Of a stretch of 64,000 bases of DNA, positions 22,374-33,132 are shown piece by piece (position 1 is the first letter of the stretch; every line of letters begins with the position of its first letter). Under the pieces are notes generated by a model that saw nothing but the letters and a program-made list of their open reading frames with translations, ran no database searches and was not told the DNA's origin. Position numbers and translations under genes: made by a program. Source of the DNA: Naegleria lovaniensis (lineage: Eukaryota > Heterolobosea > Eutetramitea > Acrasida > Naegleriidae); assembly GCF_003324165.1 (NCBI RefSeq), contig NW_025407838.1, forward strand, positions 10,752 through 74,751. The letters run 5' to 3'.

Positions 22374-25300
22374 ATGCCTCGACCCGAAGAAGACCATACT
22401 CCCTCCTCATCGTCATCGGCACAAGCTTCACGGGAAGAAGGAGTGATTTTTTCAAATGTTGTAACGAAAGGCTCTACTCAACAGCCCATTATTAATACAC
22501 AAATTGCTTTTAAAGATAATGAAACAGCTGTGGAAGCTGAGCCTAAAAAGATTACTCAAAATGTTGATCAATATTTCAGAGAAGTGCAAGAGAAGGACGA
22601 ATTTGAAATTGCGGAAGAGCATCAGTATGTATTTTAATGTTTTCTTTGATGATTTCATTTAAATTTACTATTCAATCATGATTGACCAAATATTTCATGT
22701 GACGTTTTTTCCTGACGTTTCACATGATGACACACTATTTCACACAATCATTGTTCAGACAAGCATGCCCGGAAGAGACAGCAAACATTTTCTCTCGGAT
22801 ATCATTTTGGTGGTTTAATGGTTTAATGAAAACTGGATACTCAAAGGTACTTCAAATGTCTGACCTTCACAAATTGAGAAAGGAAGAAGAAGCTGGTAAT
22901 CTTTCTGCAGAGTTTCATAAGAATTGGGAAAGAGAAGCTGATAAGGTTCGTGACAGATCCAATCTTGAGGGTCATGAATTAGGCGAACAAGCCAAAACGA
23001 AAAAACAATCCAAACCAAGTTTATTATATGCCATTCACAAAACGTACGGCCCACGATTCTATATGGCAGGTTTATTGAAAATTGTTTATGACATTTCACA
23101 ATTGGTAAGCCCTTTGGTGGTTAAGTCTATCATTGGTTCCATTCGTGATGCTGGTGAGGTCCCTTGGTTTCAGCCTTATTTACTAGTGTTGGCACTATTT
23201 TTGTTGCAGACACTTGGTACATTATTTATCCAACAATATTTCCATATTGTCATGACACAAGGAATGCGTCTAAAGACTGGTTTGAGTGCAGCTATTTATA
23301 AGAAGAGTTTGAAATTGAGTAACGCTGCCAAACTAAAATTGAACTCGGGTGATGTCATTAACTTTATGGCCATTGACTCTAACAAATTGTGTGGACTTGT
23401 GACTTATCTTCACATGGTGTGGAGTGGAGTTTTCCAAATTGCAGTTTGCTTAATCATGCTATTTTCTCTGATTGGATGGTCTACTATTGCCGGTTTTGCT
23501 ATCATTATTGTTGTGATTCCATTGAACGGACTCATTGCAAGAGTAGTAGCACGTATCCGTAAAGTGTTACTCAAATTTACAGGAGAACGTATCAAGATGG
23601 TCAACGAAGTCATTCAAGGCATTAGAATTATTAAATTCTATGCTTGGGAGTTATCATTTATCAAGAAGATTATGGAAATCAGAAATAAGGAAATTTGGAA
23701 AGTGACTCAAACAGCTCTCATTGGTATTGCGACTTCCATGCTCATGTCAATGGCACCACTTTTTGTCGGTATTGTCACATTTGCGATTTATGCCGCAACA
23801 GGAAATATTTTGGACGCAGAAGTTATCTTCCCATCTCTCTCGTACTTCAATTTGATTCGATTCCCAACTACTTTCCTTCCAAGCATTTTGGCACTTTTGG
23901 CAGAAGCAAGAGTTTCTTTGGACAGAATTCAAAACTATCTTCTCGCTGAAGAGACTGAAGAGACGCCTGTTGGAACCGATTCTGAATATCCTGTTATTGT
24001 TGAAAATGGTAATTTTGTTTGGAAGGGAGCTCAAGCAGCAGCTGCCGCAAAAGCAGGAGCAAATCAAGGAGCCAAAAAACCAGCTGAGAGCAAGACTGCA
24101 AAATTGTTGTCACTCTTTAAGAAGAAGAAATCCTCAACTCCACAATTGACAGATACTGCACCAGCAACAACAGGTTCCAAAACTGTCAAAGAAGAAAAGA
24201 AGAAATATAACAAGTTAGAGGATGAAGGAGATGATCAAGTTCGTATTGAGCTCTCCATGGAGGACAATGAAGAAGAGGAAAAAGAAGCAGAAGCAAATCA
24301 GCAAGGTGGTCTTCAATTCGTTGATGACGACAAGAAAGAAGAAACCAAATCTACTGCTGTTGCTGTTCAAGAAAATAATTCTCAAAAGAAGGATGAAATT
24401 AAGCCTGACTTTAGACTCAAAGATATTAACATTACAGTGAAGCGTGGTGACTTGGTCGTCATTGTAGGTCTAGTGGGCTCCGGAAAGTCCTCACTATTAT
24501 CAGCTCTTATTGGAGAAATGTTCAAAGAGAATGGAAATTTGCAAGTTTCAGGCCAAGTTGCCTATGTTCCTCAACAAGCTTGGATTAGAAATGCCACTGT
24601 TAGAGACAACATTCTATTTGGAAAACCATTTAATTCTGAACGATATCAACAAACAATTGAAGCATGCAGTCTAGAACATGATTTGGAAGTGTTGACTGCA
24701 GGAGATTTGACTGAAATTGGTGAAAAAGGAATCAACATTTCAGGTGGTCAAAAACAACGTGTCAACTTGGCTAGAGCCGTCTATGCCGACGCAGATGTGT
24801 ACTTGTTTGATGACGTACTCTCTGCACTGGATCAACATGTTGGACGATCTGTATTCCAGAATTGCATTTGTGGACTCTTACAAAACAAGACACGTGTGTT
24901 AGTGACCCACCAATGGCAATACCTCAAAGATGCTGATCATATTATCATCATCCAGGATGGTAAAATTATGGCTCAAGGAACTCACCAAGAATTGGGTAGA
25001 AGTGACTCTCCATTTTCCTCCATGCTAAAAAGTTATTTCAAAATGGAACACGAAGAAGAAAAGGAAGAAGAAAAAGGAGAAGAAAAGGAAAAAGATGGAA
25101 AAGCAGCAAAGAAGAATAACGGTAAGCTCATGAGTACAGAGGATCGTGCCGAAGGAAGTGTGAAATTCAGTGTCTACAAATCCTATGTTCAGTACGCAGG
25201 AGGATATTTCGTCTTTGGTATCATTTTACTGTTATACAGCTTGACTCAAGCTTCGAATATGATTACCAATTGGTTCTTAGCTGAGTGGTCCAATGTTGCC

Positions 25301-27088
25301 ACCACTTCATTACAACCAGACGATGGTCGAGATAGACCCACACAATTCTTTGTCAATCAATGGTTATCAAGTACTAGTGTCTTGCAAAGCAATGGCGGTG
25401 GAAACAATAATCACGATCTTGGATACAATTTACCCATGTACATTGGAATTTATATTGGCTTGGGTGTTGGTGCTGCAATTCTCACCTTTTTCCAAGAGTT
25501 GACTTTTGGTCTTTCAGGACTAAAAGCATCGAAGCGATTGCACAACAAGGCTCTCGAACGGATCATGAATGCACCCACTGTGTTCTTTGATACCAATCCA
25601 GCAGGTCGTATCATTAACAGATTTTCTAAAGATACTGAGAGTATTGACTCATCTCTCATTGGAACTTTGAAAATGCTCATGTCATGTTTGTTCCAAGTGA
25701 TTGGTACTCTTCTCCTCATTGGATCTGTGAATTACTTGTTCTTGATTCCAATATTCCCAATTCTTTTCATTTACTATTATGTTCAGAAATATTATAGAAG
25801 TACGAGTCGAGAATTGAAGCGTTTGGATTCCATTAGTAGAAGTCCTCTTTTTGCTCATTTTGGAGAGACATTGACTGGTGTGGCCACTATTCGAGCTTAT
25901 CGTAGACAAGAAGATTTCATGCGTGAGAATGAAAAGCTTTTGGATCGAAACAATAGAGCTTACTTTGCTCAATTGGTTTCTCAGAGATGGCTTGCATTCC
26001 GATTGGAATTAGTTGGAGCTATGATTGTTTTATTTGCTGCCTTGTCAGGTGTCATTGGAGGTTCTTCATCGGCCATGGCTGGTCTTACATTGACCTATGC
26101 CCTCAGTTTAACAAGTACTGCCTCATGGTTGGTCCGATGTGCCGTGGAAGCTGAGGCCGCTATGAACTCTGTCGAAAGAGTCTTGTATTATTGTGAAGAA
26201 ATTCCTCAAGAAGCTCCAAAATCCATTGAGAGTACTAAACCTCCAGAAGATTGGCCACAAAAGGGAGAAATTGAGCTCAGAAATGTCTATCTTAAATATA
26301 GAGAAGAGCTAGATTTTGTGTTGAGAGATTTGAGTTTGCACATTAATCCAAGAGACAAGGTTGGAATTATTGGGCGTACAGGTTGTGGTAAATCAACACT
26401 CATGTTAGCCTTGTTCAGAATTACAGAAATTAGTCAAGGGCAAATTATCATTGATGGAGTGGATGTTGGCCAAATTGGTTTACATGATTTACGTAAAAAA
26501 TTGGCCATCATTCCGCAAGATCCAGTTATGTTTAGTGGAACTTTACGATTCAACTTGGACCCATTCAATGAATTTGAAGACTATCAAATTTGGCAAGCAT
26601 TGGAACGTGCTCATATCAAAGAGAAGGTTTTGAATCTGGAAGGCCAACTCGACGCCAAAGTTGCCGAGTATGGAGAAAACTTTTCATTGGGAGAACGACA
26701 ATTATTCTGTGTTGCAAGAGCAATTTTAAGAAAGACCAAAATTTTAATTATGGATGAAGCCACTGCCAGTGTCGATATTCACACAGATGCTCTCCTTCAA
26801 CAAACTGTTCGTACAGAATTTAGCGACCGAACTGTTCTAACAGTGGCTCACAGATTGAACACCATTATTGACTCGGATCGTATTCTTGGCCTCAAAGCAG
26901 GAGAAGTGGCTGAATTTGATTCTCCAAAGAATTTACTCACCCGACAAGAACCTTCCATATTTGCTTCATTGATTGAAGAAACTGGTAAAGCCAATGCTTC
27001 TTATCTCAAGTCCATTGTCTTGGAGGGAAAGGATTATTTGGGTGAATTGAAAAAGGCTGAGCAACAAGCTTCAGAGCATGGACATTGA
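22374..27088 (+). CDS. ABC transporter, ABCC/MRP type, full-length
   Basis: Exon 1 22374-22624, a 134-nt intron, and exon 2 22759-27088; 1526 residues joined through ...AEEHQQACPEE. The order is TMD1-NBD1-TMD2-NBD2 without an N-terminal TMD0. NBD1 has Walker A GLVGSGKSSLL, signature ISGGQKQR and Walker B VYLFDDVLSALD, where the catalytic Glu is Asp as in MRPs. NBD2 has GRTGCGKSTLM, a signature changed to FSLGERQ, and ILIMDEATASVD with the Glu present, so the sites are asymmetric. NIFSRISFWWFNGLMKTGY is the usual ABCC lead into TMD1. A ~125-residue Lys/Glu-rich insert (near 24040-24400) sits before NBD1. It should export organic anions or conjugates from the cytosol across the plasma or vacuolar membrane; substrate unknown. 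Confidence 0.95.
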
Positions 27089-27093
27089 GCTAG

Positions 27094-27099
27094 AATAAA
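27094..27099 (+). terminator. Candidate polyadenylation signal AATAAA
   Basis: AATAAA six bases past the ABC transporter stop (27088). Confidence 0.4.
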
Positions 27100-27326
27100 T
27101 ATTTGAAACTTTTGAAATTTCAAAATCAGTTCTTTGTTGGCTCTGTGACTTTTGAAGCAAATTCCAATTCATTTCTGCCGTCATGTCATGTTGTGGATGA
27201 ATCGATTTGACAAAAACTTGAACCAAATGGTGCTGGTGTTGCACAATTTTCGTCATGTGCAATTTAGCAAAATCCAATTGGTTAAGCTACTTTCTTGGAT
27301 AAAAGTCAATATTTAACATTTTCCAA

Positions 27327-28076
27327 TTACTTCTCTTGTTTGGTGAAAAATTGTAAAATTTTCGCTTGTTTTGTGCGTTTTCTATTTTTTTCATAGTCTT
27401 CGTTGATATCTAAATCAGAAGTGACAATAATTGTAGATTTCTTTTTTCTTTTTCGTGAGCTGATAGTCATTTCAACGTTGTCACTTTCAGACAATTCTGA
27501 ATCCTCATTTACTAAAAAATCATTTTGCCCATTCATGCTCTTTCTTCTTGATTTTCGAGAAGTCTTTTTCGTCATTTGCGTTGAAAAATCATTCTCTGCT
27601 GAAACGCTCATTTCATTTTCAACAGGTTTAGTATCCTCATTTACATGATAATTATTTCTTTCTGCTTCTTCAATAATTTCCATCCATGCTGGTTTTTTCT
27701 TTTTCTTCTTCACTCTAGAGATACGGTCCTTCTCACGATCATCATGTTCATCATTATGAGCATTTTGTTTTACACTAGTTTTTTCAGAGAATTCTGTCTG
27801 ATCTGATGTTGATAATTCAAAATGTTTTTTCAATTTTTCAAGCACGACCGTTGCAATAAAATTCTGTACTTGTCTCGGAGTGCTTAATGATGGCGATTTT
27901 CGTTTTTTCTGTTTTAATGATGATGGCGGTGTTTTTGGAGAAGACATTGCACTACTCGTTGCACTAAATTTTTTACTTGTAGATTCCAATGAAAATTGCG
28001 TCATCACGGATATCGTTTCGGAATTAATTTCTTCATCATGATGCCTTTCATTCTTCCTCACGCTCAATGATTTCAT
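27327..28076 (-). CDS. Basic, disordered, probably nuclear protein with C-terminal PIP-box-like motif
   Basis: Open frame of 249 residues from ATG 28076. Lys/Ser/Glu-rich throughout with several nuclear-localisation-like clusters (KQKKRKSP, KKKKKKPAW, SRKSRRKS, SRKRKKKS). A short conserved-looking helix (QVQNFIATVVLEKLKKHFEL) lies near residues 69-88. The last residues read QAKILQFF followed by TKQEK, an exact match to the PCNA-interacting consensus Q-x-x-(I/L/M)-x-x-(F/Y)-(F/Y) with basic flanks. C-terminal PIP boxes are known in proteins such as POLD3 and FEN1-like factors, but nothing else identifies this protein. PCNA binding in replication or repair is an inference from the motif. Confidence 0.75.
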   Translation of the reverse strand: MKSLSVRKNERHHDEEINSETISVMTQFSLESTSKKFSATSSAMSSPKTPPSSLKQKKRKSPSLSTPRQVQNFIATVVLEKLKKHFELSTSDQTEFSEKTSVKQNAHNDEHDDREKDRISRVKKKKKKPAWMEIIEEAERNNYHVNEDTKPVENEMSVSAENDFSTQMTKKTSRKSRRKSMNGQNDFLVNEDSELSESDNVEMTISSRKRKKKSTIIVTSDLDINEDYEKNRKRTKQAKILQFFTKQEK

Positions 28077-28387
28077 TTTTTTTGCTTCTTTGTTGTAATA
28101 TTTAAATAATCCCCAAATTCACCTGATTCAAAAAACATATTCACCCCAAATTGTTCACATTTATTGATTGATTCTGTTCTTGATATTGTCGTGTTTGAAT
28201 CAAAAAGAATCTCCTTATTTTAGATTTCAAACAAATCAAAAAAAATTCCATTTCATCTTACATTCCGATCGCTCATCATCTTTTAAATCCATCATTCATT
28301 CTCCTTTAGCACTCTACGAGTGTACAGACCATCATCTTTTACACCCATTACTTGCAACTTTTTAAATTATTGATTTTAAATTATTCA
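28077..28387. other. Intergenic region between divergent genes
   Basis: About 0.31 kb of AT-rich sequence between the PIP-box protein (-) and the RCC1-like gene (+). I see no feature beyond presumed promoters. Confidence 0.4.
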
Positions 28388-30596
28388 ATGTCAAGGCTTT
28401 TACGGAGATTCTTTTCATCGTATCATACACGATTATTTGGATGTGGATTTAATGGACATTATCAACTTTTTCTGAATGATAATATTAATAGGAATGTATT
28501 TACTGCCTCTGATGCAATATTATTTTCCGATAAGGAAGAACGGATCCGAATGATTGATGCCGGAGAGAAACATGCGTTTGTTTTGACAAACAAGGGAAGG
28601 CTTTTTGGTATTGGTAGGTTTCATCTTAGTCTCTTTGGATCAACAACAATATTCAATATTTCTGAAATGATGTGAAACACGGATTAATGAATTTTCTTAC
28701 AATTCTTTCAATGGATGAAAATCTCTTTTGAAATATTAAAATTATTCATGTGAAAATAGGTTGTAACGATGTTGGACAGGTTGGAGTTGGAAATGTTACC
28801 TCTTTCTTGGTGAATATTCCAGAAGGAGCAACGAGTAAGCAAATGATGGAGAAAGTGACCTCCAGTACTCACATTGACATTGACCATATTTTGAATCCTC
28901 CTGGAACAATCGAAAGAGGTTTGTTTTATCGTGTTGTGTTTTTATGTGTCACATTCTTGTGTATATTTCTAATATTGAATTCAATTTTTTATTATTACCA
29001 AAAAAGATTATATCACTGTCGTCGCTTGTGGACGAGATTTTAGCTTTATAGCAACCAAGCAAGGGAGGTTGTATAGTTGTGGATCCAATTTATATGGACA
29101 ATTAGGTCTAGATCTTCGAACAAAAAATAAGAATTACTTTACAAGAATTAATTTTCCAAAACATGAAAAAATTGTAAACATTTCATGTGGAGCTTATCAC
29201 ACGATTATTCTCACTGAGAATCACCATATTTATGGAATGGTAGGTAGTACACTAATCATTCAACGCCATTAGACCTTGAATTTTAACAACATCATGATGT
29301 TACTAGGGTCTTAACATTTTCGGGCAATTAGGTAGGTATAATACAAAATTTTTCATTTGCAAAAATTCTTTAACACAATTGCAATGTGGTTATCGTGTGC
29401 CAATTTCACAAATCATTCGGGCAATTAGGTAGGTATAATACAAAATTTTTCATTTGTAAAAATTCTTTAACACAATTGCAATGTGGTTATCGTGTGCCAA
29501 TTTCACAAATCATGGAATACTTGTCAATTTTTCATCTTTTAATACTTTCATTAGGTTTCAATCCCAAAGAAATGGAAAGACGAATTCAACAAGAAAATTA
29601 TTTTCAACACAAAGGAGAGCAAATCGATTTTAGTTACGTGTCAAAACCTATTCGACTGGACTGCTTTGATCATTTAGCCTATGAAGGTGATTACATTGAG
29701 CAGGTCGCTACCGGTGCTTGTCACACTGTTTTTTTGACAAAAAGAGGAAAAGTCTTTGTTTGTGGATTAAATATACATGGAGAAATTGGACTTGGAAAAG
29801 ATGTTCGTTGCTCGTACACTCCAGTGACTCCAATTTTTTTACATCCCATGCCATACATGGATGATGTGCCAACAGTGAAATGGATCTCTGCTGGTCTGGA
29901 TCATACAATTCTTGTGACTGAATCTGGAGAGGCCTATGCATGTGGGTAAGTTACTATTGTGAAGATTTATACATGCAATATGACCTTCTTGTTACATTTT
30001 TGTTGTATCGATTGATGACAACCTTAATGTTATTTAAATATCATACCCTTCAATAGTAAAAACGAAGATGGACAACTAGGACTTGGAGATTACAAGAATC
30101 GATTTGAATTTAACATGATTGAAAAATTTGAACAAAAGAATATTCGAGTTTTACAGGCCACTTGTGGCATGTCTCATACGTATTTCACGACCACGTCGTT
30201 GGATAGCTCGTCGAAACAGGATTTCTATGCAACAGGTAAGAAGAAATATTTTGTATTATACCTATTTATTAATTCGAACATTTACTTGATTGGTATCTGT
30301 CTGTTTGCTAACTCTATGAATCTTTGTGTTATAATATTTTACATTTTCTTTGGCTATCTTTGAATATTTATGTTTGATTCACACCACTCATAGGATGCAA
30401 CACATTTGGAAATTTGGGTTTAGGTCATTTCTACACGGTCAATGAGCCAAAGAATTTGAGTGGTGTCGCAAAGGCTAAGGAAGGTATTCGATGGCAAGTC
30501 TTCTGTAGTTCTCATAGCAACAATACATATCTCGTTCAAATCAAGGAGAAGAGTTTGCTGAAGCGAATAAGGGACAGCTTATTTATGGGAGCTTAA
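28388..30596 (+). CDS. RCC1-repeat protein with probable mitochondrial presequence
   Basis: Exons 28388-28613, 28760-28918, 29007-29239, 29307-29331, 29429-29945, 30057-30235 and 30394-30596; introns of 146, 88, 67, 97, 111 and 158 nt. All joins keep frame and give 513 residues. The start MSRLLRRFFSSYHTRL is Arg/Ser-rich with no acid, as in a mitochondrial targeting peptide. Repeats follow the RCC1 pattern: GCNDVGQVGVG, ACGRDFSFIAT then YSCGSNLYGQLG, CGAYHTIILTEN, FGQLGRYN, TGACHTVFLTKRGKVFVCG, AGLDHTILVTESGEAYACG, KNEDGQLGLGD, GCNTFGNLGLG. A seven-bladed propeller is expected; mitochondrial members of this family assist ribosome assembly or fusion. The 97-nt intron is one copy of a tandem duplication. 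Without splicing it, the frame stops. Confidence 0.82.
29319..29513 (+). repeat. 97-bp direct tandem duplication inside the RCC1-like gene
   Basis: Bases 29319-29416 recur at 29416-29513 (period 97). The only difference I see is C at 29360 versus T at 29457. The unit contains TTAGGTAGGT near its left end. 97 is not a multiple of three, and reading through copy 1 meets TAG just inside copy 2. Splicing from GT at 29332 to AG at 29427-29428 removes exactly one unit and restores the frame. Confidence 0.95.
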
Positions 30597-30974
30597 ACTC
30601 AATAGTAACATTTGTTCAAGTTGTGTGGTCATGTGTTTTTATTTCAGAATTTTATAGAAACTACCTACACCTTATTTAAAAACCCTCTTTGATTCATCCA
30701 ATGTTGGTACTTTGGTGTATGTACCGAAAGAGAAAACAGTAAAGCACATGTCACTTGGTATGAGCTCATATGATCCACAATACTACAAAGTTCATTTACA
30801 TATTTAGAAAATACACATTCTAAGAAAGCATCACCAAAATGGTAATAAACATCATTGATGCCAACAACAACACTCAGCCCTCATCTTATCTTTTCAAACA
30901 AAAAATCCCTTCATCTTCATTCCCTTCTTTTCAATAACTTCATCAACTTTTGATCACAATAACTTCAACACAAC
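30597..30974. other. Intergenic region
   Basis: About 0.38 kb after the RCC1-like gene. AT-rich, with pyrimidine-rich tracts toward 30900-30960. I see no gene or repeat. Confidence 0.35.
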
Positions 30975-31220
30975 ATGAGAGACTTTCCTAAAACCAATCC
31001 ACAAGAACAATCGACAAACTCAGAAAAGCCAACAAACTTTCTTGGTGTTCAACCCGAGAAAACGCTTCCTGGCATTACCAATACGTATAATAATGTAAAT
31101 AGTACGAGCAATCCGAATACTCCAATTATGAACATGCCTACTCCTTCCATTGTTCAAAGCAAGAAGAAAGCATTTAAGAGAAAATATGATCCAAAAGACG
31201 AGGATTGGGTCATGATGTAA
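30975..31220 (+). CDS. Small hypothetical protein
   Basis: ATG 30975 opens 81 codons. The product is Asn/Pro/Ser/Thr-rich and probably disordered, and it ends in a basic then acidic patch (SKKKAFKRKYDPKDEDWVMM) that looks like a short binding motif. The composition resembles disordered regions of neighbouring genes, which supports real coding. No family recognised. It could also be the end of a longer spliced gene, or spurious. Confidence 0.45.
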   Translation: MRDFPKTNPQEQSTNSEKPTNFLGVQPEKTLPGITNTYNNVNSTSNPNTPIMNMPTPSIVQSKKKAFKRKYDPKDEDWVMM

Positions 31221-31892
31221 ATAATTCATAATCGACAGCATTATCATGTAGCGGCGGACATTCAGGTTGATCAATTGTGTACACATAATTTAATAAAACG
31301 CAATCTGTCTGGAAATCTTGATTAGACCTGTGTTAGGCAAGATGATCATGACTTATTTGACCTAAGAAACACAAGTTTTTTGCACGTTGAAGTTGCTTCA
31401 AACCAATAACTTAAAACATTATTGGCGATGCTTGAACCTTCTTCTGTCCATTACTCTCTTCGTTTTTGATTGATTTAAAACAAAGAAAAATCTGGCAACA
31501 AAAATTAGATATCTTTAAGGCAGAAATCTCTTGATTTTAAAAAACCTTTCATTGAACTCTCACAACCTATCCCTTTCACTGTAGTGAGTGAGAGAATCGT
31601 CATCAGTATTCACTGATCCAAAATTTTTCAGAATTTTTTTAAGACATTTTTGGACTTGATGAACCCAAAAAGTTCTTGAGAGCTCTTGTTTTGAACTCGT
31701 GGCAAAAAAGTCAAAATTTAAAAGTGCAGCAGCAGTAGATTTTTGCATCATCAAATCTCGTAGTGCAATCACTGGAGCTGGCTAACGCCTATTGTAAAAC
31801 CAACCTTGTATTAAACTCAACCTGACAGAGCAGCTTGTAGATTTCTTCAGCCAAAAAAAAGCACCCAAACCAACAACCCTTAAACTCTCACC
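31221..31892. other. Intergenic region
   Basis: About 0.67 kb before the CBS gene. A minus-strand ORF (31772-31560) lacks an ATG and any motif, so I do not call it. The rest is AT-rich and featureless to me; it should hold the CBS gene promoter. Confidence 0.35.
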
Positions 31893-32870
31893 ATGCACAA
31901 GAATAGTATTCAAGAATTCTTTCATCATATCGCATTGAAGGATATGATTCCATCGGGACAAAAGCTCGTCTTGTTGAAGGAAGATGAAACTCTCCAAGAA
32001 GTAGTGAACCAACTCTCTCAACATCATCTTTTGGCTGCTCCAGTCTTGGATAAGCACAACAAGTTGATTGGTATGCTCTCCATGCTTGATATCGTTCAAT
32101 ATATTGTTGCTGCAGCTCCAGAGATGGATCAATTGAGAAACTTGTCCGATGTGGCCATTGCTGGTAGATGCATTACTTTGCAAACTGCCAAGCACGTGAT
32201 GGGCTTTAGTACTCGTGATCAATACATGCCATTGAAGAGCAACATTCCATCCACAATGGCTATTGAGCTCTTCTCGAGAGGTGTCCACAGATGTATTGTT
32301 GAGGAGGACGTTACCACTGACTTGTACATTGGAACTCTCTCACAAACTGATATTGTCAAGAAGCTTTCCGAGCACTTGCATATGGGCAAGATGAAGAATT
32401 TGGGTGAGAAGCTTGTTAAGGATTTGGGACTTGGTTTGGCAACTCCTGTTTCCGTTAATCAAAATGATGTTGTTTTGAATGGTATGAAGACTTTGGCAAA
32501 GACTGGTGTGAGTGCTTTACCAGTTGTGGACCACTCTGGAAAATTGGTTGGTAATTTGAGTGCCTCAGATTTGAGAGGATTCTACTTGGATAGACTTCCT
32601 CACTTTGAATTGACTACACGTTCCTTCTTGGAGCAATACTCTCCAAAATCTCTTGTGCCATTCTTTGTTGAATTGGAAGGATTGAAGTTTGTTGATTTGG
32701 TACGAAAATTGGTGCACCCAGAAATTCATGACGTGTTGCACGGACAAACTGTTAAACTCGATCATTCCATGCACAGAGTTTGGGTTGTTGATGACGAGAG
32801 AAAGGTCACTGGTGTCATTACATTGACCGACATTATGAAAGTCATTATGGATCACAATGAGGAATTTTAA
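31893..32870 (+). CDS. Four-CBS-domain protein (AMPK gamma/SNF4-like)
   Basis: Open frame of 325 residues from ATG 31893, no intron. Four CBS motifs follow in order: HHLLAAPVLDKHNKLIGMLS then DIVQYI (~45-75); RGVHRCIVEEDVTTDLYIGT then TDIVKKL (~130-165); TGVSALPVVDHSGKLVGNLS then SDLRGF (~207-240); MHRVWVVDDERKVTGVIT then TDIMKVI (~290-320). Two Bateman pairs in a protein of this size match the gamma subunit of AMP-activated kinase or related adenylate sensors. CBS pairs bind AMP, ADP or ATP. There is no extra catalytic domain. Partner kinase subunits are not in the window, so the SNF4 role is inferred. Confidence 0.82.
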   Translation: MHKNSIQEFFHHIALKDMIPSGQKLVLLKEDETLQEVVNQLSQHHLLAAPVLDKHNKLIGMLSMLDIVQYIVAAAPEMDQLRNLSDVAIAGRCITLQTAKHVMGFSTRDQYMPLKSNIPSTMAIELFSRGVHRCIVEEDVTTDLYIGTLSQTDIVKKLSEHLHMGKMKNLGEKLVKDLGLGLATPVSVNQNDVVLNGMKTLAKTGVSALPVVDHSGKLVGNLSASDLRGFYLDRLPHFELTTRSFLEQYSPKSLVPFFVELEGLKFVDLVRKLVHPEIHDVLHGQTVKLDHSMHRVWVVDDERKVTGVITLTDIMKVIMDHNEEF

Positions 32871-32925
32871 ACAATTTTGAGTGTGCTTACAATTTGTCTA
32901 ATTTTGCCTAACTCCAATATCGTTG

Positions 32926-32931
32926 AATAAA
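32926..32931 (+). terminator. Candidate polyadenylation signal AATAAA
   Basis: AATAAA 56 bases past the CBS gene stop (32870), followed by an A-run. Confidence 0.4.
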
Positions 32932-33132
32932 AAAGTTCGAATCTTCGAATCTTGAAATATTTTGTCTGACTAGGTGTTGGATTCTTGAGAATATCATTAA
33001 GGTTTCCTCACTTGGAAAATGGCACAACCTATTAAATTGAAATCACAGAGGGTTTAATAAATACAAGTCTCACACACATACACTCACCAAATTGAATCAT
33101 TGTTGATTTTGTCCTACAATTACATTAAAGTC

